Source: Roseobacter sp. (GTDB lineage: Bacteria > Pseudomonadota > Alphaproteobacteria > Rhodobacterales > Rhodobacteraceae). From it: a DNA stretch of 64,000 bases. Below, piece by piece: positions 39,736-49,642 of this stretch. How positions within the stretch are numbered: the first letter of the stretch is position 1; the number at the start of each line of letters is the position of its first letter. Location: positions 30,288 to 94,287 of the forward strand of contig JAGXHA010000085.1 of the NCBI GenBank assembly GCA_024636475.1, written 5' to 3'. Below the pieces are notes generated by a model. That model was not told the origin of the DNA and made no database searches. It saw only the letters and a program-made list of their open reading frames with translations. The translations under genes were made by a program, and so were the position numbers.

Positions 39736-40406
39736 CCCAGATCGACAATTTAACCGACATCCTGCAAGCGCGGTATTCTTGCCGTGCATTCCTGTCTGCT
39801 CCGGTGCCGGACGATGTGATCACCCAGATCATAACCACCGCGCGTCATGTGCCAAGCTGGTGCAATGCGCAACCTTGGCAGGTCAGCATCACCAAGGGCG
39901 ACGCGACCGAAAGGTTTCGCACAGCTATGATGACGGCCGCAAGCACGGGAACGCCCGCCCAGACCGATCTGGAGTGGCCCAAGGGCTACTCCGGTGTTTA
40001 TAACGACCGTCGCCGGACCTGCGGATTTCAGCTTTATGAGGCGGTCGGCATCGAGAAATCAGACCGCGCAGGCCGCACCGCACAAATGCTGCGTAACTAC
40101 GCCCTGTTTGATGCGCCTCATGTCGCGATCATCTCGGCCCCGGCCGAGCTTGGCCCCTACGGTGCAATGGATTGCGGGGGGTTCGTGACGGCCTTTACGT
40201 TAGCCGCAACGGCCCTTGGTGTGGCCACAATCGCCCAGGCAGCCATCGCCGCCTATGCGCCGGTGGTGCGAGACCAATTAGACATCCAAGACGACCGGTT
40301 GATCCTTTGCGCGATCTCGTTTGGCTATGCCGACCCCGACGATCCAATCAATCGGTTTCGCACTGAACGAGCGGCCCCCTCAGATATCATCGACTGGAAA
40401 TCCTGA
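39732..40406 (+). CDS. Nitroreductase family protein
   Basis: [50 protein letters not shown]. Confidence 0.93.
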   Translation: MTQIDNLTDILQARYSCRAFLSAPVPDDVITQIITTARHVPSWCNAQPWQVSITKGDATERFRTAMMTAASTGTPAQTDLEWPKGYSGVYNDRRRTCGFQLYEAVGIEKSDRAGRTAQMLRNYALFDAPHVAIISAPAELGPYGAMDCGGFVTAFTLAATALGVATIAQAAIAAYAPVVRDQLDIQDDRLILCAISFGYADPDDPINRFRTERAAPSDIIDWKS

Positions 40407-40407
40407 C

Positions 40408-40854
40408 ATGCGTGCATTGCTTCAACGGGTCAATCAAGCATCTGTTACGGTTGAAGGTGCGATCATCGGCCAAATCGACACAGGCCTGTTGGTTTTTGTC
40501 TGCGCCATGCCCGACGATACCGAGGCGACCGCCCAAGCCCTTGCTTTGAAAGTCGCCAAATTGCGGTTATTCAAGGACGAGGCAGGCAAGATGAACCTTA
40601 GCCTTGCCCAAGCCGGCGGGGGTGCCCTGATCGTCAGCCAGTTCACATTGGCCGCAGATACCGCACGCGGCACCCGGCCCGGTTTTTCCTATGCGGCAAA
40701 ACCGGATCAGGCAAACGCGCTTTACGAGCATTTCATCACCTGTATGAAAGATCTGGAAATTCCGGTTCAAACCGGTCAGTTCGGCGCAAACATGTCCGTC
40801 GCATTGGTTAACGACGGCCCTGTCACCCTGTGGCTCGACACGGAAAACCCCTAA
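40408..40854 (+). CDS. dtd: D-aminoacyl-tRNA deacylase
   Basis: [39 protein letters not shown]...[29 protein letters not shown]. Confidence 0.96.
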   Translation: MRALLQRVNQASVTVEGAIIGQIDTGLLVFVCAMPDDTEATAQALALKVAKLRLFKDEAGKMNLSLAQAGGGALIVSQFTLAADTARGTRPGFSYAAKPDQANALYEHFITCMKDLEIPVQTGQFGANMSVALVNDGPVTLWLDTENP

Positions 40855-40945
40855 ACCTTCGATGAAAACCAACCTTCGAGGGGTGCGCAATGGGGTGCCA
40901 TTGCTTCACGCCCAGTGAACGACGGTCTAACAGCGCGTCGGCGAT

Positions 40946-42136
40946 TTATGGTTCGCGAAACGCTTCTTTGGATTTGTGCAGCGGCTTGAGCAGATATTGC
41001 AAAACCGTCTTCGATCCGGTGTGCAGCTCAACACTTGCCTGCATGCCGGGACGAATTTGCAGCGATGCCTGACGCGGTGTCAGGTGTTCGGTATCGACCT
41101 GCAACGTCACTTTGTAATGCGGGTCGCCATCCGGGCTGCGCGAACGTTCGTCTTTGAACGTATCCGCCGAGATCAGTTTGACTGTCCCTTTGAGCGTCCC
41201 GTAGATGGTGTAGTCATAGGCTGACAGCTTGACCGTCGCCTCTTGACCAGGCCGCACGCCTGCGATGTTTTCGGGCTTTACGCGGGCTTCGACAAATAAT
41301 TCCTCATCCAGCGGGATGATCTGCAAGATTTCCTCACCGGGGCGCACGACGCCTCCGATTGTCGTGACACTCAGGTTATTTACAATACCCCGCAGCGGGC
41401 TGACCAAAATGGTGCGGTTCAACTGATCCGTGCTTGATTTAAGGTTCTGCTTCAGGGTCGCCAGTTCTTTCAGAACATCCGAATATTCCTGTGCGCGCTC
41501 AAGTTCCGTGCCTGTCGTGATTTCGTCCAGCTTGATGCGCGCATCCGCATGCACTTTGCGCGCACGGGTGACTTCGATCAGCGACACGATCTTTTTCTTG
41601 AGCATATTTTCAAGAAGTTCACGCTCTTTTGCCGCTTCCGTCAGGACCCGCTTGGCACCGTCAGACCGGGACACGAAATCAGATTGCCGCGCTTTGAGTA
41701 AGGCACGCTCTGAGGCGACAAGGTCCGGTGTGCGCTGCGCAAGCTCGTCAGGTACGTCAAGGTCGAACTGGCCCGCCAGCTCTGCCTCAAGGCGCAGGCG
41801 ACGAATTTCAAACGCGCTGATCTGGTCTTGAAGATCATCCACCGACGATTGGAACTGGGTGCCGTGAAGTCGTGCCAGAACATCACCCTTTTCGACGATA
41901 TCACCTTCTTCCACGGCTAATTCCGCAAGTATACCACCCTCAAGGTTCTGGATGATCTGTGGCCGCGAGCTTGAGATCATCGACCCTTCAGCGCGCACAA
42001 TTTCGTCGATCCACGCAAAGGCGGCCCAAAGTAAAAAGAGCAGAACCGTCGCACCACACAGCCAGATCACCATGGATGGCCCGCGCATGGTCTGGTTCAT
42101 CTGAGCGCCCAGATTGGTGGTGCTGGCGTTGCTCAT
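40946..42136 (-). CDS. HlyD-family type I secretion periplasmic adaptor
   Basis: EGSMISSSRPQIIQNLEGGILAELAVEEGDIVEKGDVLARL...SPLRGIVNNLSVTTIGGVVRPGEEILQIIP. Confidence 0.95.
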   Translation of the reverse strand: MSNASTTNLGAQMNQTMRGPSMVIWLCGATVLLFLLWAAFAWIDEIVRAEGSMISSSRPQIIQNLEGGILAELAVEEGDIVEKGDVLARLHGTQFQSSVDDLQDQISAFEIRRLRLEAELAGQFDLDVPDELAQRTPDLVASERALLKARQSDFVSRSDGAKRVLTEAAKERELLENMLKKKIVSLIEVTRARKVHADARIKLDEITTGTELERAQEYSDVLKELATLKQNLKSSTDQLNRTILVSPLRGIVNNLSVTTIGGVVRPGEEILQIIPLDEELFVEARVKPENIAGVRPGQEATVKLSAYDYTIYGTLKGTVKLISADTFKDERSRSPDGDPHYKVTLQVDTEHLTPRQASLQIRPGMQASVELHTGSKTVLQYLLKPLHKSKEAFREP

Positions 42137-44370
42137 GCGACATTTCCCTGGGGTTTGAGAGATTGGCCGCCAGCCAGATGCGCCAAAACCTTTTCTTTGG
42201 GTCCATCAACGGTCATACGGCCTTCTTGCAGCACCAAGGTGCGGCTTGTGAGTGCCAGAATGGGGGCCCGGTGGGTGGCGATCACCGCAGTGCGCCCCTC
42301 CATCCACTTTTGCAAACGCGACACCAATGTCGCTTCCAGACGCTGATCCAGTGCCGCTGTGGGTTCGTCCAAAAGGCAGATTGCGGGATCTTGCAGCCAC
42401 AGCCGCGCCCAACCGATGGACTGGCGCTGGCCGATCGACAGGCCCGCGCCTGCATCCTTGATTTCAAGATCCAGACCCTTGTGGTGGTTTTTCACAAACG
42501 GCCCCAGCCCGGCAAAATCAAGCGCTGCCAGCAGGCGGTCATCATTCCGTTCCAGCATCGTCAGGTTCAGGTTGTCGCGCAGGCTGCCCGAAAACAGGCG
42601 CACGTCCTGGCCCAGATATCCGATAAGACGGCGCAGATCGCGCGGCTCGATCTGTGTCATCTCGGTGCCATCTATCAAGATGCGGCCTTCGGTCGGCGCA
42701 TACAAGCCGCTCAGCAGTTTGAGCAGCGAAGACTTGCCCGACCCGTTGGCCCCCAGCACGGCCACATGCTGGCCCGGCTGGATCATCATACCTTTGATCT
42801 CAAGCGTTGGCGCGCCATCATCCTCATAGCGAAAGATCACATCGCGCAGCTCGAACTGACCTTTGAGTTTTTCGCGGCGCAAATAGGTCCGGTCTTCGGC
42901 AGCGTCTTGAGGGGCAGCGACAATCGCGTCGAGCCCGTCAAGCGCCCCTTTGACATTGCCCCACCGCGCCATCGTGCCTGAAAGCTGCGTCAGCGGCCCC
43001 AGGGTGCGCCCCGTCAGGATCCCGACGGCAATGATCGAACCCACGGTAAACTGACCGGCAAACACCAGATAGGTGCCCACAATGACGGCCGCGACATACG
43101 TCGCTTGCTGGATGCCTTGGCTCCAGAAGGTAAGGAACGACGCCAGCTTGCGCTGCTCCGAAGATTTGACCGAAGACAGCGTGTTCAACTCCGTCCACAG
43201 GCGCAGGATGCGGTCTTCGGCGCGTTGGGTTTTGACGGTGTCCAACTCAAAGATCGCCTCGTGCAGCAAACGCGATGATTTTGAGGTGGCCCCTTGCGTT
43301 TCCAGCGTCAGCTGGATCGCCTTTTTTTGCAGGAAGAAACTGGGGACGAGCATCAGGATGCCGCCCAAAACCAGCACCCAGACAACATTGCCCGCGATGC
43401 TGGCCACGAGAAACAAAAAGACGAATATAAACGGGATGTCGGCGATGGTACCGATGGTCGACGCAGTGAAAAATTCGCGCACCGATCCAAATTCGCGCAT
43501 GGCAGAAAACAGCTGGTTGGGGGCTTGGCCCTGATGGTCAGACCGCATGCCCAGCAAGCGTTTCATCAAGATGTCCTGGACCGAGATCTCGATCTGACGC
43601 CCGGCCCCGTCCATCAACCGCGCCCGCGCCATCTTGAGAAAAGATTCCATCAACAAAGCCAGACCGGCCCCGGCTGCCAGCACCCAAAGCGTTGCTTCGG
43701 ATTGATGCGGGATCACACGGTCGTACACCTGCAAGGAAAACAACGCGACCGCAACGGCCAACAGGTTGGCCACAAACGACCCCGTCGCCACCTCGACAAG
43801 CTGGCGTCGAAAGCGCGGGAATTGACCCCAGAACCAATGCGCCTTGATGCTTTCGGTTTTGTGGGTTTTGGCCACCGTCTTGAGAGATGCTTCGGCGCGC
43901 ACGATCAGACCCGCAAAGAACGGGTTGAAATCACTCATTGGCACCATCGCGCGATTATCGGTGCAGGTCGTGTCGAACAAAATCAAATCGCCGCGTGATT
44001 GGCCCATGACCAGCAGAACCTGACCAGATGTCATATAGGCCAGCGCGGGCCATAGATCTTTGGACAGCCCCTGAACCCTGCTGACCTGGGTCAGCAACCC
44101 TGCGCTTTGCAGCCCCTTGGCGATGGCACCAGCTTCCTGATCGGCCTGCGCCCCCTCAACCGAATGGGCGGAAATCGTCTCGAACATGTCACGCGCAGCG
44201 GTATCCACCCCAAGCAACCCGGCATAGGTCGCAGCCAACGAGGCCCGCGCCATCAGGCGATCTTCGAGACGGTTCACGTTATCCGCTTTGGGCTTTGGCG
44301 CATTGGCCGGCGCGATCCGGCCCTGGTTGCCGTTGGTAATCGTCAAGGTAAAGGTAGGCTTCTGGGTCAA
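42133..44370 (-). CDS. Type I secretion system permease/ATPase (C39-like N-domain, LapB type)
   Basis: TM region plus VAVLGANGSGKSSLLKLLSGLYAP Walker A and LSIGQRQSIGWARLWLQDPAICLLDEPTAALD. Confidence 0.95.
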   Translation of the reverse strand: MTQKPTFTLTITNGNQGRIAPANAPKPKADNVNRLEDRLMARASLAATYAGLLGVDTAARDMFETISAHSVEGAQADQEAGAIAKGLQSAGLLTQVSRVQGLSKDLWPALAYMTSGQVLLVMGQSRGDLILFDTTCTDNRAMVPMSDFNPFFAGLIVRAEASLKTVAKTHKTESIKAHWFWGQFPRFRRQLVEVATGSFVANLLAVAVALFSLQVYDRVIPHQSEATLWVLAAGAGLALLMESFLKMARARLMDGAGRQIEISVQDILMKRLLGMRSDHQGQAPNQLFSAMREFGSVREFFTASTIGTIADIPFIFVFLFLVASIAGNVVWVLVLGGILMLVPSFFLQKKAIQLTLETQGATSKSSRLLHEAIFELDTVKTQRAEDRILRLWTELNTLSSVKSSEQRKLASFLTFWSQGIQQATYVAAVIVGTYLVFAGQFTVGSIIAVGILTGRTLGPLTQLSGTMARWGNVKGALDGLDAIVAAPQDAAEDRTYLRREKLKGQFELRDVIFRYEDDGAPTLEIKGMMIQPGQHVAVLGANGSGKSSLLKLLSGLYAPTEGRILIDGTEMTQIEPRDLRRLIGYLGQDVRLFSGSLRDNLNLTMLERNDDRLLAALDFAGLGPFVKNHHKGLDLEIKDAGAGLSIGQRQSIGWARLWLQDPAICLLDEPTAALDQRLEATLVSRLQKWMEGRTAVIATHRAPILALTSRTLVLQEGRMTVDGPKEKVLAHLAGGQSLKPQGNVA

Positions 44371-45692
44371 ATTGCGCTCCCGTCAGCGAGAACGCCCTGA
44401 ATTTGGGCCATCTCAATGCGCAAGCGTACAACGTCGTACTTAAGCACAACCCCAGACTGCTGCTGGCGGGCATAGGTTTCATAAACCCCGACCACATCCA
44501 TCACCTGACGCTGACCTGCATCATATTGTTCTTGAAAGATATCCAGATTGCGTTTGGCTTGCGCGGCCAAGGTTGCGGCTTCGTTTGCCTGACGGGTCTT
44601 GGCGCTGATCTGCTTTTCAAGACGGCGCAGATCGCGGTTTGAATCCTCAACCGACTGGCGCACCTTGCGGGTTGATGTTTCTTCTGACAGCGCAATCGCC
44701 TCAAGCGATGCCTTGGTTCCAAATCCCCAAAGCTGGTCAGACTTGATCCGCAGGCCCAGATTGCTGCCCTCGCCGATGGTGCCGCCTGCCGACAGGCCGG
44801 GCAACTGCGCGCCACGGTCGGCCTTGGCTTTGGCAATTGCGCGGGTTTTCTCGGCTTCGGCGCGGATCACGACAAGCGGCTCACCGGAAAAGCCGTTCAC
44901 GGGAATCTCAGGCACGCCACGCAAGTCGGTCAGGGGCGTGATGGACATCGCGTTCAACTCGGACAGCGATGTCGCCTCGCGCTCGACTGCGGCCTCATAG
45001 CTGGCACGGATTTCCGCCAGTTTCTGGCGCAAGATCGTAAGGTCCGACATGTCAGAGACACCGCCCTTGACCCGTTCCTGCATCACCCATTCGAAATGCG
45101 TCATGTCTTTGAGCGTCACTTGCCCCAAGGTCGCGTTTTCGCGTGCTTCGGCAGCGGTGGTATATAGCTTCAGGGCGCTTGCCACCCGCTTGTTTGTGTC
45201 TTGGGCCAATGACACGGCGGCGACTTCGACGTCTGCTATGGCAAATTCACGTTCGCCCTTGCGGCGGCCATTGTCGAACAAAACCTGATCAACTACCAGA
45301 TTGGCGGCCAAAGACCCCAGCGAGGTCAGGCTGACCTGTGGGCCAATCTTCGGGAGCCAGTTCTTGCTGGCCGCCTCTGACCGCAAGGTCGCTGCGCGCA
45401 GTTCGGCCTCGGCGGTGCGGCTGTTGGCCGCCAGAACAGCCGTTGCGACGGTGTCAGCGACGCCGCCACTTGGCAAAACCGATGACCGCAACGCCAGACC
45501 TTGGATGATCGGGCTGTCTGCGGTCACTTTTTCTGCATAGGTCGGTTTGACTGCCTGAGAGGCATCTGGCGTTCTGAACCGTGACACCATCTCGGCGGGC
45601 GCGAATCCTGCGCCGATGTCTGACATGCAACCAGACAGGGCCAGCGCCATTGCGCATATACCCCCTGCCCCTAATATTTTATGCCCCATCAT
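44367..45692 (-). CDS. TolC-family outer-membrane efflux protein
   Basis: Lipobox LSGCMSD; coiled-coil repeats and LVVDQVLFDNGRRKGEREFAIADVEVAAVSLAQD; T1SS operon context. Confidence 0.92.
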   Translation of the reverse strand: MMGHKILGAGGICAMALALSGCMSDIGAGFAPAEMVSRFRTPDASQAVKPTYAEKVTADSPIIQGLALRSSVLPSGGVADTVATAVLAANSRTAEAELRAATLRSEAASKNWLPKIGPQVSLTSLGSLAANLVVDQVLFDNGRRKGEREFAIADVEVAAVSLAQDTNKRVASALKLYTTAAEARENATLGQVTLKDMTHFEWVMQERVKGGVSDMSDLTILRQKLAEIRASYEAAVEREATSLSELNAMSITPLTDLRGVPEIPVNGFSGEPLVVIRAEAEKTRAIAKAKADRGAQLPGLSAGGTIGEGSNLGLRIKSDQLWGFGTKASLEAIALSEETSTRKVRQSVEDSNRDLRRLEKQISAKTRQANEAATLAAQAKRNLDIFQEQYDAGQRQVMDVVGVYETYARQQQSGVVLKYDVVRLRIEMAQIQGVLADGSAI

Positions 45693-45771
45693 CCTGCCCT
45701 TAACGTGCCGGTCTTATTATTTTATGGCGCGGGATGGTCGTTGCCCCCCGCGCCTTTGCCTTATCTTGGCG

Positions 45772-48700
45772 TTAGATGACGACGTTGATGTCGCTGTCGA
45801 TCATCAGTGTTCCCTCGGTTCCAAGCGAATAAATGTTGTAAGTATCGCCATCCTTCACTTCGAACCCGCCGCGTGTGGCACCGGTGATGTTGACCGTATC
45901 ATCGTCGTGCCCCTTGACCACCAGCGTATTGGTATTGCTAGACAAATTCACAAGGGCCGCTTCGGTGATGGTCAAGTGCGCTTCTTCTGCGAACTGAAGA
46001 TCAATCGTCTCGATGTTGTGATTGCTAAGGCTGGAATTGTTCAGAGTAAGCTTGCTGCCCGCAATTTCATCGTCCAGCGCAAGATAGGTGCCCGAAGTGT
46101 TACCCGCGCTATCTGTCGCTGTGACAATCAAGTCGGACCCGTCTGGGACATTTGTGCTGAAGTAGAAATTCGTTTCGTTCAGGAAGTCATTGTCCAGCGT
46201 GTTGGCCTGTACCTCTGTAATGGATCTATCTGCATTGATCTGATGAACATCCAGCATATCGTCGCTTTGCTCGGTCGAGATCGCACGGATACCGTTGCCA
46301 TCGCGGGTGTAGGATTCGACGACTGGACCGTTTGGCGCATAGGTATCAATTAACAGTGTATCTGTGACTGAATCGATGTTGCCCACATGATCCGTGGCCG
46401 TGACAGATATATTTGCCCCGTAGGTGCCTGGGCGGATATTCGAAGCCGGGATTGCCACGCTCCAGTTGCCCGCAGCGTCCACTGTCGCGGTATAGTCGGT
46501 GCCGTCATAGTTCACGACGACGCTTGATCCGCGCTCGACCTGGCCGTTCAGGTCAATGCCAACGGCCGCCTCACGCGCGTTTACAACCCCGTCGCTGCCG
46601 CCCGCTTGGTTCAGTTCCAGCGGATCAACGACCGTATCGATCAGCACAGCGTGGCTGGCTGTGGCAGAGTTGCCCGCACGGTCAATCGCTTTGACGGATA
46701 CGGTGGTGTTGACCGTCCCTTCTGGGACTTGCCCCGGTGCAAAGGTCACCGACCAGTTGCCATTCGCATTAACTGTGCCGTTTGCAGTTTGCAGAAGCCG
46801 CACCCAGCGTGATCACCACGGAAGACCCGATTTCCGAGGTCCCTGTGACCAACACACCACCATTGGCAAGACGCTCTGCGCCACTGACGATATCATCGCC
46901 TTCGACTTTGTTCAGCGATAGATTGTCAACGCGGGTGTCGACCTGCACGCTGTCAGTTGCCGAACGGCTGTTGCCCGCGGCATCCGTCGTTGTTGCCGTG
47001 ATATTCGCGGTGTAGACGCCTTGGGCGACTTCGCCCGCAGCATAATAGGACGTCCACTGGCCGTTGGAATCCGCACGTACCGTGTGCGAAACACCTGCCA
47101 GAGTTACAGTCACAAGCGCGCCCGCATCTGCCGTACCTGTGATGGCGACCCCGTCACTGGCCTCGGCTGCGTTAACCACATCATCGCCTTCGACAGGTGC
47201 CGGGCTGATGGTCAAAATGCCCGCTTCGGTGTCGACCGATACGGCTTGCGTCACGCTGCGGCTGTTGCCCGCTTTGTCTGTCGCGGTTGCCACGATCGAG
47301 CTGGAATAGGTACCGGACGGGATGTCACCCGGCGCAAAGGTCACCGACCAGTTGCCATTTTGATCGACAGTCGCCGACTGCGTGACATTGCCCATTTTAA
47401 CAGAAACGGTTGAACCCGCCTCGACTGTTCCAGTCAGGACAACACCTTGTGCGGCCTCAGCTGCGTTGATCGTCGCGTCGGAACCACCTGCCTGATTGGT
47501 AAAGGCAAGGTTGTTGACCAGCGTATCAACCGCAACCTGACCTGTTGCCGTGGATCTGTTGCCAGCCGCATCCGTTGCAACGGCGGTTACAGTCGCTGTC
47601 GCTTCGCCGGTGGGAATCTCGTTGGCGGCGAAAGTCGCGCTCCAGTTGCCATTGGCATTCACAGTCGCGGCGTGGGTCGCCGAACCAAAGGTGACCTGAA
47701 CCGTCGATCCTGGCTGCGATGTCCCTGTCAGGGTTACGCCATCGCCGCGCTCTGCCGCGTTGATGGTGCCGTCGCCCTCAAGAGTGGCAGTTTCGACAGA
47801 CACTTCAGAGACCGTATCAACGACCAGCTTTTCTGTTGTTGTGGTCGCATTGCCGTATTTATCAGTCGTCACGATTGAGATGTCGCCGATATACTCGCCG
47901 CCTTGCAGCGTGCCAGACTGCCACGTCGCAGACCAAGCGCCATTGCCGCCTACGGTGGTCGTGCGGGTGATGCCGCCAATCGTCAGTTCGACCGTGGCAC
48001 CAGGTTCGCCCGTGCCCGTCAGCGTGACACCGTTTGAAAAGGACGCTGCGTTAAAGCTGTCGCCTGAACTTTGCGCACCAGACGTCACGACAACTGTCGG
48101 CGCGATCGTATCGACAACCAGCGTTTCGGTTGTGGTGGTCGAGTTGCCATATTGGTCAGTCGATTTCAGCGTCACTTCGGATTCGTATTCGCCCCCCTGC
48201 AGCGTGCCATTTTCATATGTCACGGACCATTTACCGTCGCCGTTTACTGTCGTGGTGCGGGTGACGCCACCTGCGGTGACCTCGATGGCCGATCCGGCCT
48301 CGCCCGAACCGTTGATCTTTACACCCTGCTGGAAGCTTTCGCCGTTAAAGAAGTCGGACGCGCTTTGCGTGCCTTCCAAAACGGTTGTGACAGGCCGGGT
48401 TGTATCAATGACAAAATTCGGACCGTCGAGTGTTTTGGTCGATCCGCCTGTGGTGACTTCAACAACGGCTTTATAGTTGCCGTCCACGGGGAAATCGTCC
48501 CCGGTAAAGACGGCCTCGAATTTGCCATCATCGCGGATCGTTGTTTCGATTTGCTTGTCGCCAATTTTCACGACAACATCTGACCCCGGCTCCCCGCCAC
48601 CGGTGACCTTGATCGATTTGACCGCATCATCGCCACCAACTGTTGCGGAGCTTTCAGGTTCGTTCACGAACGGGGGCGCGACCGAGCCACCGCCACCGCC

Positions 48701-49252
48701 GCCACCACCGCCAACAAGGCCAGCACCGCCGATAACGGCAGCACCACCGACCACTGCCGCCGCCGCACCACCGCCACCCAAAATCCCGGCACCCAGCAAA
48801 GGTGCTGCAAGCATGGATACTTCGTCGCCATCAGCGCCGGGCACCATGCCGGTTGGGGCAGTTACCATATCAGTGCGACCCAGATAGATCAGATCGTCAG
48901 ACGGGCTCCATTTGCCCCACTGCTCTGTCGGGCCGTATTGCGCATGAAGACTGCCACCGTCGCCTTCGACGAAAGCAACTTCGTTCAGATATCCATCGGA
49001 CGAGATGAACAGGCGGTTCGCGGGGCCCGTATCATTGAAGTAATTTTCGATTGTGATGACTGATCCGTCTGCCAGCGTCAGCACAAGATCGTTGCCTGCG
49101 CGTTGGTGAAACTGGAAATCGGTCTGGCGCAGGTTGAGGGAAATTTCTTGCCCCGATTGCGCCTGAATTACATGGAATTTTGCGCTTTCGGCAACCGTGC
49201 CACGTTGCAATGCGCCCGCTTGATCGCGAACGACGAAATCTATCGTCTTCAT
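45772..49252 (-). pseudogene. BapA-like Ig-repeat adhesin, T1SS substrate; reading frame interrupted at 46781-46794
   Basis: Two ORFs (49252-46769 and 46803-45772) form one protein: BapA-type N-terminus, Gly-rich linker, about 8 Ig-like repeats ending in xVDT, C-terminal secretion-like tail. The frame changes inside repeat 7 at the tandem TTTGCAG duplication. Confidence 0.85.
46781..46794. repeat. 7-bp tandem duplication (TTTGCAG x2) causing the adhesin frameshift
   Basis: TTTGCAGTTTGCAG on the + strand; removing one unit restores frame and the exact repeat length. Confidence 0.9.
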
Positions 49253-49350
49253 TTTATCACCGCTCTACCTCGATGCCCGTTCTACGCGGATCACCTGGAT
49301 GTTTAATTAACCGCCGACCCGTTTGTCGCGTCGTGCAGCCACCTGATTTT

Positions 49351-49390
49351 ATCGTTAATCGTAACTTTTAATCGCTAATCGTAACTAAAG
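49351..49390. repeat. Imperfect 20-bp tandem repeat upstream of the adhesin gene
   Basis: ATCGTTAATCGTAACTTTTA / ATCGCTAATCGTAACTAAAG, 15/20 identical, sharing TAATCGTAACT. Confidence 0.7.
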
Positions 49391-49642
49391 ATACGTTTTC
49401 TTATCGATTGAGTATCCGCATTGTCGGAAAAATGCCAAGAATTATTTCGATCCGTCACAGTACCGCCACATTTACGGTGCATGGGCGCAACAGTTTCCAC
49501 CATAACGGGAACTCGCCTTCTGGTTGTTGCGCCAGATCCTGAATATCCATTGCAAGGGCGTCACTTAGGGCGTGTTGCGCTTCCCTGGATCAGCGTTGCG
49601 CATTTGGTTGACAAGGCGCAATCTGGCGGCAACGCTTCTTTC

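Noticed and set aside
46769-46810. Programmed ribosomal frameshifting in the adhesin gene
   Set aside because: No X-XXY-YYZ slippery heptamer at the site; the perfect 7-bp duplication explains the frame change more simply
47760-48476. + strand ORF with repeated VSVVVV/SYSPPCSVP segments
   Set aside because: Antisense shadow of the Ig-repeat adhesin; repetition reflects the repeats on the coding strand
47000-48600. Repeat array that might be read as CRISPR-like
   Set aside because: Repeats are in-frame protein domain repeats of ~300 bp with diverged DNA; no short identical repeats with unique spacers anywhere in the window
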